A stretch of 64,000 bases of DNA from Ectocarpus siliculosus (GCA_000310025.1 FN649742.1:1503618-1567617); one strand, 5' to 3'; shown: positions 24,301 through 37,169, counted from the stretch's first letter. The notes: generated from the sequence alone by a model not told the origin. Numbers and translations are program-made.

Positions 24301-27300
24301 CGAGGAATCGAGGATCCAGTCCGGGCAGCACGGGCACCCGCTTGCCGCGAAGAATATTGCGAACAGCCCCTGGGACACAGACAAAATAAAGTCGATCGAG
24401 GTTGCGAAGCACAGCACAGACAGTCTCGAAATGGAACTATTTGTTCGTTTTAATGCTTTGGAGCAGCGTGATTGTATACTGCGGGGCTGTAAGAGCTCTA
24501 GGACAGTATCTTCACGCGCTGTAGGTTGTCCCGCTCAGCGCGGCATATTCGATGTGTGTGTTTCCGTCCGGTTACATAGGAACGTTCTGATGTACAATGT
24601 TGTAGTCCGCAGCATCCCGCCATGTGAAGCTACACTCAGACATCGCTCTCGTGCCGTGTGCGTTCAATTTTGGGCGCAGGTGCTTTGAGCACAATTGACG
24701 ATGGCAGAATCACCATCGAGGGCGAAACGACCTTCGCTCATAATACTGCAGGTTTTGGAGGTGAGACAAAGTCGACGGAAACGCACCCTCCACCGTTGAC
24801 CATTCCGATGGAGGGTATGTGGACATGGTTGCTGACCACCCTCGTGAAAGACGCATTTTTCAATTCTTGAGAACAACGAGGAAAACCCTCAACAGGCGAG
24901 TCAAGCTCACGAAAGCCGTCCTGTCACAATGTTTACGGCAATGGGCAGTATGCCCAACGCTGTATCGACGAGAATGAATCCGAGACTCAAGGGAGAAACG
25001 CTGTCACACAGTACACCACAACAGTGTGTGTTTGCGATGAACTTCCGAAGATACATATTTTCGTCACAACCAAAGGGTAAGGGTCCCATCACTACCCGTT
25101 TGGGCCGTCCTTGATTGTAGACGTAGACAACGTCAAAATCGTCTGGAAACAAGCACTTTAGAGCCGCCACTTGCAGCCTCGGGATCAATGAGAGGAAAGC
25201 AAGAGGCTGGTTATCGGGGATCAATATGAACCAGTTTAGTCTTTCGGATATCAAGGAGAACAGGTGTTTCGGAAAGCTTACCTTAGAAAACTGAGGGCAG
25301 ACGAGCTCCTGAACGGCTTCTTCGCACTCTAAACATAGTCTAGGACGTTATTAGGCGCAACAACGGCGCCCATAGCAAGAAGAACGGCAAAAGATACTAG
25401 GTTCGAACAGTAACATATTTGTATTCCAGCATAAAAGAGAGGTTTTGGATAGCGTTTCAGACACCAGGTTATCGTGAAAAGGGGGCGTTGAGAGATATAA
25501 TCCTCTTCTACATTACCCCCTCCCCCCCCCGCGCCAAGTGGAGGCGAATTGGGCAAACAAGAAGAGGGGTAGACAACCCACGGAGTGGGTCAAGGTTGTA
25601 GATGACGTATGGAAGGGAATCAAAATCGACGAAGTTGAAACGCTGGAAACGGAAGGTCTAGAGGGGTACAAGAAGAAGATACCTGTTGCTTTTGCCAAGA
25701 GAGAAGAACAGAATCTATGACAAGAAACCAAGGGTAAGGAGGGTCTGGAAGTGTACGGAATGTTGAAAGAAGGAATAGGGTTCAAGGATTACCTGCAGGG
25801 ACAAAGCTTAAGGTCAAATTCAGGACCGCGGACATTGGCCTCCGAGAACGTTGACGAAGATGTCGGAAGTTTGACGATGACGACGACAAGTTCAAATGTA
25901 ATTGCGTCTCCGAGTGCGAAGACCGGATTCATGTAGTTGCGGAGTGTTCGTTGTACAAGAAGGAGAGGGAAGTGTACATGACTGAGCTGGGAAAAGTAGA
26001 AGGAAGGTACAGGGAGATGTTTGAGGCATGGGATAGCCAGGAGAAGACGATAGTTGTACTCGGGCATAGGGAGTGGGTTGAGAAGGCGAGAAGTGACACC
26101 GATAGGATAGATATGTAGACTAGGGAAGACATTTTTGAGCCACCTTTGGCGAAGGAAGGAACGATTTTTTTTCTTGTCTTCGCTTCGAATCAGCGCTCAC
26201 AGCACTAGTGCCGTTTATTCCAACCCGTGGTCACACAGAAGGGCCCCTCTCTACCCTCCCCTCCTGCGGTACGTTGCCTTCGGTTTTTAATGCGAGAAGA
26301 GTTCAGCACTCTCTTCCCTCTGTGTACACGTGTACACACGAACTAGCGCTATCCACTAGGCCAGGAGCGGCGGAAGCGAGAGAAACACTCACTTTGCCAG
26401 AAAATCTCGCCTACGCCGGGATTCGAACCCTTGACCTGACCTCTAGCAGGTTTCGAGGATACCAACTAGACCACCGGGGCGACCGGTTGTTGGCCATCGG
26501 TGATCGGTCGTGTGGGAACAATGCTCCGTCCTCTCGCGTGGTCGATGGTAGAACCGCTAAGGCATGCAAAACATAAGAGTACCCCCCCCCCCCCCCAGTT
26601 TAGGAGTTCTATTTTGTGTCTGCTAGAGAATAACAAGGCTTAACGGGGTAACCGGTGCTCGACCGACTGGGGGCGCGGCGGGTCGATGCTCTTCTTCAAA
26701 CTCTTCTAAGCGTTGTTTTTCGTTGTTGCACCCGTCAGTAGAAGTCCCACAAATTCGATGGTTTTTTTTTTGTTCCCCACCACTTACAGGCGGGAGGCGG
26801 AGTTGAACCTGTGAAAATTGCCACCAGAATCAGGCATCTTACCGCGTCGTTCAAAGAAAGAAGGAATCAATCGCCTTTGAGAGACATTGGGTAGAGGTGG
26901 CCCTTTTTCACAGGCCGTCTACGTAGAATTGTTTATTTTATGTATGCCAGAGGCGTGTAGAAGAGACAGGGTCGTTCTTCGCCGTCGACGGAATTTTCGT
27001 ACGGGGGTTGCCAACAACACTGCCTGGCTAGATACACACGAGACATCGTCCTGTGGGTCTCTTCGTAGCTATGTGTAATGGGTTTGAGCCCGTGATTCTC
27101 TCTCTTGATTTTCTTGGGCGCCGGTATTTCCCGTTCTGTCTACCGTTTGTGCCTAGAACCCAGGTATTTTACCGTTTTTCTTCCTCTCCTCCCGCTCTCC
27201 TTGTGTCTTCGCTCTCCCCGCTCCAACGCACCCCGCCACCTGACTCTGTATTATGCCACCTGTTTCGTACTAACTTTGTCACCAACTGCCTTCTCTGAAC

Positions 27301-30300
27301 TTCGCTGCACCCGAGACCCAACCAAGCGTGTGTGTTTATTGATCGCCGAACGCATTCCGTTGGACAAACACGTTCGTTGAAATCATCGATGCACACAGGA
27401 CACGCATAGCGGTTTCGCTATTGCCGAGGCTTCCCATCACCCATCCATGTACTCGTGATGCCGCGGCTGAGAGGCCGTGTTGTAGCCACACGTTACATAA
27501 CTGTCGAAACTATTTTGTGCGCCGCGGTACGTTGTTGCGTCCCTTCCCCAAGGTGCGGTTTACTTGAGCAATTCCAGCCTGAGCGTCAACGGCACGGCGG
27601 AATGGACCAGCAATGCGGTCTTTCCGAACACCTCTGCTACTGAAGAAGGCACTGATGGAGGTGATACGTTTCCCTATTGTCCGTTTGGTTGGATTTGTGT
27701 CAACACCATTGATCGGGCATGTCATGTAGTAGCACGGCATCGTGGAGCAGGGCGGGACGCTCGCTTGGGTGCCGCATGTGGCGAGCGCTATTTTCCGCTC
27801 CCAAAGAGCTATTCTATCCTTCTATGTAAAGACAATCTCCTCGGTGAATGTCGCTCCTTTCAGCCTCCGCATGGAACCAGACTCATTGCATTACAGCAGT
27901 GCCTCCATTTCTTTGTTTCTCTTGATTACATTCTACATTGATCTTGCATCCACGGATGGGTCCTTGTATTTTTTTTTGTGATATCGCACAAGTCCGGAGT
28001 GCAAGGAGGAAACGGAGAGAGCGCCAGGAAACACTACTTGAGCAGTTCTTCCGTTCTCAACGAACCCGATATGTTCCGGTCTGCGAGAACATTTTGTTTT
28101 TTGCTTTCAGGCATCCACTCGCTCAATTAAGTTCCGGTGCAGGTAGGTTCCCCAACAGCCACCTTGGTCACCCTTAAGTCATGTTACTGATACATAGAGA
28201 GAACGTCGAAATGCAAAGCCGGGGGACTTTCACGTCATTCCCGGGGCAATGCTACCTATGACCAGCCTTGCCGAATACGGAAGTGTGCGCTGAAATCTGC
28301 TGACGGAGGAAACATGATGATCTATTACGCGGCATGCGCCAAACTTTGCGCGTTTGGCAAAAATGGAAAACGCCGACGAACTGGCGGAGCGCACGAGAAG
28401 TCCTACGTTGTTGTTGGATGGAGAACATAAACTTTGCACCTACCCCTCCATAGGTCACCTTGCGTCGAGATATTTTCTTGCTGTATCTGACCTGGTCGAC
28501 AAATCCTCCCTGTTACTATTTGTGCCACGGCGGGTTCGAATCCGGGGCAATCATGCTGCTTGCTGTTTGGCAGGTGCGCTGTATTTGACCGAAGGGTCGG
28601 ACGTCGTCATGGATGACGTCAACGCGTCGTTCACGAACAATTCTGCATTCGCGAACGGAGGTAAGATCTGGAATGCAAGGGGTTTGACGCTCCGCGCTCA
28701 CACGTCAGTTTTCGATTCTTGCTGCTGAAGTGGCAACAATCACGCCCTCGACATTTGTCCTCCTCTAACCGATGTTTAGCCACTACAATTCCCCTAAAGA
28801 AGCAACTCCTTTTTAGTTTCTGCTGCATTGGTTTCTCAGTGGTCGTGAGTCACCGGGACCCCGAGACGTGTTTCCTAAGAAAAACATACACGTAGAAGCA
28901 CCTGTAGGTCCTGGAACAATAGTCTAGTTCACCAGGTTGCAGTAGTCCAGAAACAACACAGACCGCAAGGGTATTGAGCAAAGGAAGCCCCCAAACAATA
29001 GCAAAGACGCCAGTCGTCGTTGCGACGAGAAAGAAAACTGACGAGCAAAAAGGGTACACGGTGTGCGATAGACAGCTACGACAATGACACATTGTCTATC
29101 GTCATGACACCCTCACACCCTTGTGAAGGTTTACTACAGGGATGCGTCACCATTTTTAATCAAGAACCTGCTTGAAAAGATCGAACTTAAATACTCAGTA
29201 AAGCGTCGCTGCTGGGCTATCCTGTAGGGGAAATAGAAATCGAGCCTTGAGCAACATAAGAGGTTCTTGAGGCATCTTCTTGTTGACCCCTGGTACCATT
29301 TTCCGCGCAACCTCTCATCACATCTGTCAACAAAATCTGTACTTGAACAGAGCAGAAATCGCCCCTCCTGGGTACACCAAGCGAGACAGACACATGTGGT
29401 GTAATGGCAACATCTAACCTTCGATTCTCCGTATGCGTGCGTTTCTTTTTTCGAGCAAGCTTGTTTGAGAGTCATCTTGCGAGACCCGCTCTTGTTCCTA
29501 ACCATGCACGCAGTTGTATGATTTTCTACACGGCAAAGTGCCGGTGCAGCCTTCTCGGCTTTTCTTAAAGCCTCTTCAATCTCCCTCCAGCGGTGACTTA
29601 CTTACGCTGTTTGTCTTGCCGGACCGCAAACGCAGGGGCCATAGCAGCGGCGGACGGCTCTTCTTTGACCATCATCGGCCCAATATCGTTTGTAAACAAC
29701 ACAGCGGAGGGCAACGGAGGTAAGGACTCACCCGGCAGTTGCATCGACACTGCCATGGGGCGAGAGAGACAAAGAGCTAAACGAGAGTGAAGAGGCAATG
29801 TTTGTTATCTTTTGTAGACAAGCGTTACTCCTGACATGTATGCTTTTCCGAAGAGTTATAACAAGAAATATGGCGAGGGCAACTGGATTGGGACGTTAGG
29901 AGTGTGAGCGGGCACGACAATCAGTTTTGCAAATCGAAACTCTTCACCCAGACGCTGTAGTTCGCCGGTCGGTGACGATACATAATAAGTTTCATGCCAT
30001 GGGCATGTTCCAAGTATAGACTGTACATATTTAAGCACTAACTTCTATTGCGAAATGTATCTCTGTCTTGCCGTATGAAACTGCTCGTTCGTTCGATTGG
30101 CAAGGCGCCGTCGCCATGTTCGAGTCGGTGATCGCAACAGGACACGGGATAACCTTCACCGGCAACGAGGCCAACACGGGAGCAGGGGGAGGGATATATT
30201 CGTCTGTGTCTACTGCCTCTATCAACGGTTCAGTTTTCACGGCAAACCAGGCGGTCTGGGGCGGAGGTCGGTGCCAGTTTATCTCTGGGAAATACACTAC

Positions 30301-33300
30301 ACATGTACAGATAGATAGTCTGAATAGGGCCCTGATGTTTGTCTCTACGAGGGTGGCGATGAAAAACGAAGAACGAACTGTGTTCAAAATAACCTTGAAA
30401 GATGGCAGACAGAAGATCTACGTCTTCGTTGCTGCAAGCGCCATATTCTCCTGCAACAACAGCAGTGAGGGATACGCCGTTACGGGTGCGAAGACGGCTA
30501 AGACAACGCCCATGCGTTGAAAACGGCGCGGCGGTGCATCATCGATAAAAAAAGTGTTTGGGCGTCATTTCGCGATCAAGATAGCTTGTACTTGCTCGAC
30601 GTAGTCGTGACGGAATAACCAGTCGGTTTATGAGGTGGTGTCCTCGTCAGCAGGCGTACGTTGGACACCTCACTAAAGACGTCTACCCGCTACGCTACGT
30701 GCTTTTGTTGGACGCTAAACAAAACGGTGATCAGGCATGGCTCTGTTTTCATCAGGCTCGGTTTGGAATGTAGAATCTCCAGACGACTCGGGACCCGCAA
30801 ACACGACCACGTGTGTCTTCGAACGGAACAGCGCCGAAGACGGCGGTGCCATTTACAGCGCCGCAGGCTACGACATAATCAGCGATTCATGGTTCGAGGA
30901 CAACATAGCAGGTAAGAAACCGAGCACAAGATCGAGTGGTACATCCTCGCATTAAGAAGAAACAAAAATGGTTCAAGCTCAGCTGGTCCTCAACATAGAA
31001 GCAGTTTAGTTCTTGGAGAGAGACGAACGAACGAAGGAACAGAGGCTGGCCGAGAAACTACATGCGTTTTTTCACCGACAGAGCTCCAGACACACGTTGT
31101 AGATGATTGTCGGTGTAGTTTACCTCGAGGCATGCCACGTAAGCTCTTGGGGTGCTCCGTGGCTCACGCTGACTTGGGTGCCTCTTCCCCATGTGCCAAG
31201 AAGATACAAAAGAAACGCATATATCCTACAGCGTCAGTGCGCAGTAGGTTAAGAATGTTTTAACTCCGTACAGCACTTTGCCCCGCCGTGAATAAAATAA
31301 CCTCTTTCTGTGACTAGCAGCCCGAGGAATAATCCGTTGTTTCCTTTTCGCTGTGAAACGCACGCACGAGCTGTACAAGAATTACGCGGAAACGAGGGGG
31401 TGACGCTGGTCGTGGTTTCAGCTGTTGTTTCACAGATTAAACGAAGCCGAAAGCCTGCGTGCGTCCAAGAACAATGGCGACGAAGCGAACATGAACTACC
31501 TCTCAAGTACCACGCCGCACTGCTCACCTAACCCTTTCCGTCTGTTCCTGGTAATAAATCGACGCAACCAATTGTACCTGTGTTGCATATGGCAGTTGGA
31601 TCGCGCGGGGCATACCTCCATTCCGGCCTCCTGGTTAGCTTGGCCGACACCACCTTCGTCGGAAACAGAGCCGGTGCCGCTGGGCTGGCTGTTGCAAGCC
31701 TCGGGATCATGGAGAATGTTACCGACACTACCTTCGAGTCCAACACATATTATTGCCAGTCTGGGCAGTATGGCTACGACATCAGCGCGGATGAAGACGA
31801 GGTAAATGAAAGTTACCGAGGAACCGACTCTTTACCCAGGCCAGCATACCTTATTTTGTGCTTTCGTCGAGCACACGTGTTTATTTTGCAGCAAAAAGCA
31901 CTCGATGTGAATATTTTCGGCAGGAAACAATCTTAATCTTTCTCGACATTGTAGTCCTGTGGGCAGTATTCACAGCACGGGTAAAGTTGTGGAAATCACT
32001 CGACCTGTGATTTCGCAGCCGTTCTTGCTGCTGTCTTTCGCCTTGCTAGCCATGCCCGTCAGGGATTGAACGTTAAGTGCACTAACGCCCCGCCTCGCTC
32101 GCGTCCCCGCTTGACAGGTTTCCGGAACCTGTCGATTCGACGAAGTCTGTACAGGCTGCGCTGTCTCATGTGCAGAGATACCGGAGAGTGTAGTCGTCGC
32201 CAACGACGCCTTCGTGCCCATGTGTGAAACGGTGCGTATGTCTAACCAACGCGGCGGGCGCCGTAAGAGTCGCAAGGCGTGGTTCCATCGAAAGGAGGGC
32301 GAGATTTACGTGTTTTTACCCACTGCAGCTATTACCACCTTCGTACGCCTTGTCAATGCCGATGGAATTAGCGCTCCCAGCGGATAGCTCTCGACAAAGA
32401 CTCCCCTCAGTCAACTACCGGGTGAGGGCCGGGTAGAGGCCCTTCCCCGTTCAATTTGACCATCCGTCCAAGTGGTTAGTGTAGATCGTTGAGTCATGGA
32501 GTATCACGCCGCAAATGTCAAATATCATCAAAATGAGACTCATCTGGCTGTCTTTGACCCCTAACGACTCAGATCATGACGGGAGCATCTGGAAACGCGG
32601 GCGCAACTGTTGCCACACTAGAGTTGGATCCTGGCTACTACCGCACGTCAGCTGATAGCAGGGAAGTCCTGCAATGTCACCAGGAGGAGGCATGCATGGG
32701 AGGCGTTGAAACCAGCGAGTATTGTGCATCGGGCTACGAAGGCGCATGTGAGACGGGCCAACCCCAACCAGACCGAGTAGGGTTAAAATAAACCCTGCGT
32801 AAACCCACACGCGACGGAGGATGTAAAGAAGGACCCTGTTAGTGTTTTCTGCTGGTGGTGTGCTACTACCCACTGCTTTCGTCTCGTGCACTTCGTGCAC
32901 GTCGCTTGAAGTGGGACCGTTCGCGTTCTCCGACGTGTGTGTAGCTGGTGGCTATGGAAGGTGGTAGCTCTATATATGGCATCTTCCATAGGCTCGCGGG
33001 GTATTTTCGACCAATCAAGGTCAAGGTCGTTGCTTATGCAACGACCCATCGCTCTACTAAACTTTGAATCCCATATTTGGGTAACGTGCGTGGCATTGCT
33101 CACATCTAGCGTTCAACATTGACCGCCTGTCGACACTGGATTACTCCGGGCTAAACTTTCGGTCGAGTTGGAACTTGAACATATCGCAAACAAACCCGTC
33201 GTTCGATTTTGTTTTCCAAGACGGACAGTCACAAACAACACGATCCAAACACGCGTATGGCGGACGTCGCAAACCCGTTTCTCCCTCATTCGCATGCGTG

Positions 33301-35274
33301 CAGACTGTGCCGTGTGCGAGGAAGGCTACGCGACTGGATATCAGTACAGCTGCGCCAGCTGTGTCGGCACCAACAAACAATCCGCACTGGGTAAGCTCTT
33401 CCACATTGAGTACAAGCAGGCGCTAGAACGAACCACAGCGGGTGGATGACGACCCACGCATCGAGTTTCTGGCTGTTCGGACGTGTAGGTCTACCCTTGA
33501 TGGGCGCGAACATACTTTCCTCCGGTTCCGTTGCGGAAGTTGAAGGGTTTGCAGGTCCAATGTGATCGGTGCTTGGGATATGTTTCGATCTTGTGCGGCA
33601 TTTGTTGGTGGTGGGCTGCCGTTGTCAGGAATGAACGGATGCCAAATATTTTTCGAAGAGCAGCTGTTCAGGTCAAACAACCGCCCCGCCCCCCGTCCCA
33701 CATGGCATTGTTCTCGAACGAAACAGGCATAGCGATTGCTTTTCTCCTAGTGGTTTCAGGGGGTGTTGCACTGGTGATCGCGAATCTCGTCAGGGTGGTG
33801 GATGACGACAACACTGGCACGGTATCAGCATGTGGAAAGACGCTCAATTCTCTCCGCAATCGAATCGCAAACGGCATACCTCTGACGTCGATCAAGATCG
33901 TCCTTGTGGCCTGGCAGATTGTTACTCAGGTGAAAAAGTTGGGTAGCTTCGAGTGTCGTAGTAACTTCAATGCAATACGTTGTCGAACTCTTTATGATGA
34001 TCGATGTTGCCTCGGGCTAAAGCATGATCTGTGCTCTGGGGTATAGCTCACAGCAATGTGTGTAACAGGTGGCTCCCGCTGTCAATCGATTATGGCTCGA
34101 GTACTGTCGAACAGCTCTGACGAACGTTTCCATTCCTCTCCCCTCCGTTTCTTGTCCGTACCGCTGTATGGCGCAGTTTTCGTCGGTGGTGAACGTGGTG
34201 TACCCTGACGTCTACGAGAAGTTCCTGTCCATTCTGAACCTGGTAAACTTCAACTTCGGTTTCATCTTGTCGGCCTCATGCGTCGTGGACACCAACTTCT
34301 ATGGTCGTCTCCTGTTCGCGACGATCGGGCCGCTGGTCGTGTTGGGAGCTCTAGCCCTGACGTACGCCGTTTCGAGGTCACGGAACCGCCACTCTCCTGC
34401 CGGGATACAAACCGCCAAGCACAAGCACCTCTCGATCGCGCTGTTCATCATGTTCGTCGTCTACTCGTCGGTATCATTCAACATATTCCAAACCTTCGTT
34501 TGCGAGACGCTCGACGACGGAGTGGAGTACCTGCGGGCGGACTACAGCCTGGTCTGCTCGACTGACACCCACACGGCGATGAAGGTGTACGCCGGCCTGA
34601 TGATCTTTGTGTACCCTTTCGGCATCCCTGCCTTCTTCACGCTCTGGCTCGTTTCTAACCGACACGACCTCGTGAAGGTTGACGCCAATGGCGGTTCCAC
34701 GGCAACCGCTAAATCTTTGGGCAACCTTCAGCCCATGCGAGATCTGTGGGCTCCCTACAAACCCCGCAGGTACTACTTCGAAGTGGTGGAATGTGGTCGG
34801 CGGATTGCGCTGACAGGTCTGGCCGTCTTTATATACCCCGGCAGCGCGGCGCAGGTGGCTCTGGAGGTGGTGTTCGCCGCGTTTTTCATCGGGATTTCCG
34901 ATGTCCTGTCGCCCTTCGCGGACCCCCTAGATGCGTGGCTGTATCGCTCTGGCGCGTGGGTGATTTTCATCAGCATGTTCCTCACGCTTCTGCTGAAAGT
35001 TGACGCGTCGGACGAGGACAGTCAGAGCCAAGAGCTTTTCGCGAAGCTACTCATCTCGGCGCATGTCGGCATGGTGTTGGCGATAGCCGTCCAGGCCGTG
35101 CTCTCCGTGAAGGGCAGCCTTGTGGCTATGCGGGACCAACCGATTCCAATCCAAGGCTTCCGGCGCGCGAGCCTCGCAGAGGTTTGCGATGGGGAGAGTG
35201 ATGCTGGCATCAAAAGGGCAGCACCATGGTCAGAAGCGGATGAAACCGGTAGCAGGCGCACAATACCGGCGTGA
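18377..35274 (+). CDS. Pmp-repeat (GGAI/FxxN) surface protein with multi-pass membrane C-terminus
   Basis: Seventeen exons: 18377-18818, 19907-19987, 21735-21818, 22608-22712, 23697-23780, 24680-24760, 27553-27660, 28574-28660, 29636-29719, 30105-30266, 30735-30911, 31596-31801, 32118-32231, 32573-32747, 33304-33390, 33727-33929, 34069-35274. They sum to 3486 bases (1161 residues plus stop) with every junction in phase. ATG 18377 is preferred because it gives a clean signal peptide (residues 1 to about 20, VSLLSIVGLAKS); the in-frame ATG at 18341 would bury it. Residues about 30-500 form a parallel beta-helix-type array of GGAI...FxxN repeats as in polymorphic outer membrane (Pmp) proteins. 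Residues about 570-690 are Cys-rich, with LDPGYYR and a CAVCEEGY...CASC motif. About seven hydrophobic helices follow from residue 693 on. Predicted: extracellular repeat domain anchored by a multi-pass membrane domain. Its role (adhesion, recognition or sensing) is unknown. Extra decayed exons may exist; donor GTCGGT at 30267 is weak. Confidence 0.8.
22004..22190. repeat. Palindrome-rich GGAAGC/TTCCAT repeat in an intron
   Basis: Intron 3 of the Pmp-repeat gene contains many copies of TGGAAG and its complement CTTCCA. These include perfect palindromes TGGAAGCTTCCA (22004-22015) and ATGGAAGCTTCCAT (22024-22037), with further degenerate units to about 22190 and upstream to about 21960. Confidence 0.7.
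25538..26118 (+). pseudogene. LINE (non-LTR retrotransposon) 3' ORF relic
   Basis: Lies in intron 6 of the Pmp-repeat gene. The reading frame shifts several times. The first segment (25538-25720) has WVKVVDDVWKGIK and ends at a stop. A downstream frame from about 25803 reads KLKVKFRTADIGLRER, then a TGA. After that comes a zinc-knuckle-like CNCVSECEDRIHVVAEC (CxCx3Cx4Hx4C) and a charged tail ending with TAG near 26118. This layout matches the C-terminal region after the reverse transcriptase in LINE ORF2 proteins. The reverse transcriptase domain itself is absent, as expected for a 5'-truncated copy. No A-tail is preserved; SINE copy 3 begins about 45 bases on, in opposite orientation. Confidence 0.7.
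26164..26484 (-). mobile_element. tRNA-derived SINE, copy 3
   Basis: Full-length copy within intron 6 of the Pmp-repeat gene, oriented against it. The 5' end is at 26484 (GGTCGCCCCGGTGGTCTAGT on minus), boxes A and B are intact, and the A-tail is seen as T-runs at 26164-26173. It differs from other copies by a 10-base GTGTACAC-type tandem duplication near 26322-26340 and a 3-base GCG insertion near 26370. Confidence 0.9.
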
Positions 35275-36219
35275 GAGTCACTTTGATTCACGGGACGCCT
35301 TGACCCGAGGTTTCGCTGACGTCTGGATATCTTACCACCTGCCTAGCCCACGCTGTGATGCTGCTAAATAGAAGTTGGTTGTCTTCCGTCACCGTCAGAA
35401 GACCACCACGGTCGAGCAATGTATATGGAGACTCCCCTCAAGTGCTGTTTGTTTTTAGCGGTAAACGTGGACGTTTTAAAACCAGAATCGATGCAAGCTT
35501 CTCCTTCCCAGACAACAGCTGTCGGCGATAGCCGGAGAGCATCGAGAAGCTGTGAATACCCTGGTTATGGCCTTGTTGCCTGCCATGCTGTGTGTAAGAC
35601 TGGTGTCTGGTTCTGATTGCGTGTCGGTCTTCGTGGCAAGACAAAGAAATGTAGATACTCGATCCCTTTGTACCTGCGGCTTTATTATGTAGATATAATT
35701 CGAAGTGGCGTGGTGATTTGCCTCCGTGCATGAGGTCAGCCTGGAAAATATGCTTTTAGCGAAGTGTTCCTTGTCCAATCGTTTTCAATCTAAATATTTT
35801 CAGATTCCGCGTGCACCACATCGCACGCTCCGCGGGTGCAGGGGGTTGGCGTGCAGAAGCACATAAAATAGAAAGGAAAGGGGAGTTGAAAATGATGTGC
35901 TGCAGGCCGGGTATACTTCGTGGGTTTTTGGTAAGGACTAAAACATTTCCTTTGGGTGGGTGTTTGTGAAGGTTTGCGTTTGGGTACGATGGTGTCGTAG
36001 TTTTGGTACATGATAACCACGTGGGGTGGGTAGGATAATGATGTAGATATGCATAGGCTATTTCTATTTTGTCAGTATCATCAAGTGAGTTCCCTCTCGC
36101 GTCTTGTGTGAAGGGCCAGATACATTAGTCTAGAGGGATGCATGGATGTGGAAGCCAGGATACAGTATGTCTGATGGTAACAAGACACATATATTACACG
36201 TAATGGTCTGGATGCCTGA
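35275..36219. other. 3' flank of the Pmp-repeat gene; no gene seen
   Basis: Follows the stop codon at 35272-35274. Probably the 3' untranslated region and an intergenic spacer. AT-richer than the coding exon before it. No RNA gene or repeat was recognised. Confidence 0.35.
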
Positions 36220-36375
36220 CGGATGAGGTTCCTTTGGACCAAGGATTTTTACAAAGAATGACCCGCCAATGCTGCGAACATTCGGATGATATCAAGATTG
36301 ACGACGGGGAGTGGTATGTCCACAAAGGTGTACTCTCGTCATCTTCACCCATCTTGAAATATGTATGTAGCTTGT
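36220..36375 (+). pseudogene. Possible BTB/POZ-like exon fragment
   Basis: The plus strand encodes HSDDIKIDDGEWYVHKGVLS followed by SSSPILKYV. The pattern D-(I/V)-x-I...VHKxVLxxxSPxxK is that of the start of a BTB/POZ domain, a protein-interaction fold. Only about 30 residues are recognisable; no continuation or clear splice site was found, and the following sequence does not look like BTB. It may be an isolated exon of an unresolved gene or a relic. Confidence 0.3.
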
Positions 36376-37169
36376 CCGAGTACCCTCGGCCACGCTTGGC
36401 ATTCCTCGCCACACACCAAAAGAAAAAACGAGCTTCAGCTGGTGGATGCTTACACACCGCCCTTCACGCGGCTCTGGATGGGTAGGGAAAGGGTATTCTC
36501 ATCGGCGTCGACGAAGACATCGGCGCAGGTTCGGGTCCTGCCGACGACGCCAATGTCAGAAGAAGGAATCGTCGTTGACAGACATTGGGGAGGTTGTACC
36601 CTTTTTACGAAGGTGATATCTCCACGGGAGTGCTTTTCATTCTGTATCTTGCCTCTTGGTCAAGCACTACAATAAATCTGCAGTTCCGGCGAGGAGCTGC
36701 AGTTACGCTTTATTTGCTAAGTTTCCAATGGCGAGGGCGTGGTGGCCGGAATTATTTTCCACGCGTTTCCAGCGGAGAGGGTGGACTTTTTCAACCAGAC
36801 CAAAATTGATTGTGTGTGCATCGCAACTGCTGTAGTACGTTTAGACCATATATCTAGACGTTAAGTGCCCGACAGAGTCCAGAAGTATGCCTCCCACTAC
36901 CTTTACTACTCTTTCTTACCTCCCATATGACACAAGTTCCAAACACACAGGCCGTCCGTGGAGTTCTGCTACGAGAGGGTAGGATCGACTGGCATGCGAC
37001 AGAGCGCGCGGCAAGACTTTTATCGCCCGAACCACGAGTCCGGCGTACTGCCGTTACTATAGGTTTGTAGGTGTTATGATCGCCTTTCTTTTCCGCACGA
37101 AAGAATGAAAGATTGAAGAGCATCCTACGTTTGAACGAACAAAGGAGGTCGACCAAACCACCATACGTA
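36376..37169. other. No recognised gene
   Basis: Contains a stretch at about 36550-36660 resembling 26850-26950 (both carry an AGAAGGAATC block, then AGACATTGGG and CCCTTTTT), so it probably belongs to an unnamed dispersed repeat. Nothing else was identified. Confidence 0.3.

Larger units (their letters stand above)
19907..30266 (+). repeat. Tandem array of symmetric phase-1 exons, one Pmp repeat each
   Basis: Nine consecutive exons (from 19907, 21735, 22608, 23697, 24680, 27553, 28574, 29636, 30105) have lengths that are all multiples of three: 81, 84, 105, 84, 81, 108, 87, 84 and 162. All begin after AG with a GG/GT/GC dinucleotide completing a Gly codon, and all end GGAG|GT. The splice junction always splits the second Gly of the GGAI motif. 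Typical content is GAI, a short strand, IEGETTFAHNTA and GG. Several introns also share the 3' end TTTTCGGGCGCAG, so the duplicated unit included intron sequence. Exons 21735, 23697 and 24680 are the most alike and probably youngest. Confidence 0.85.
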
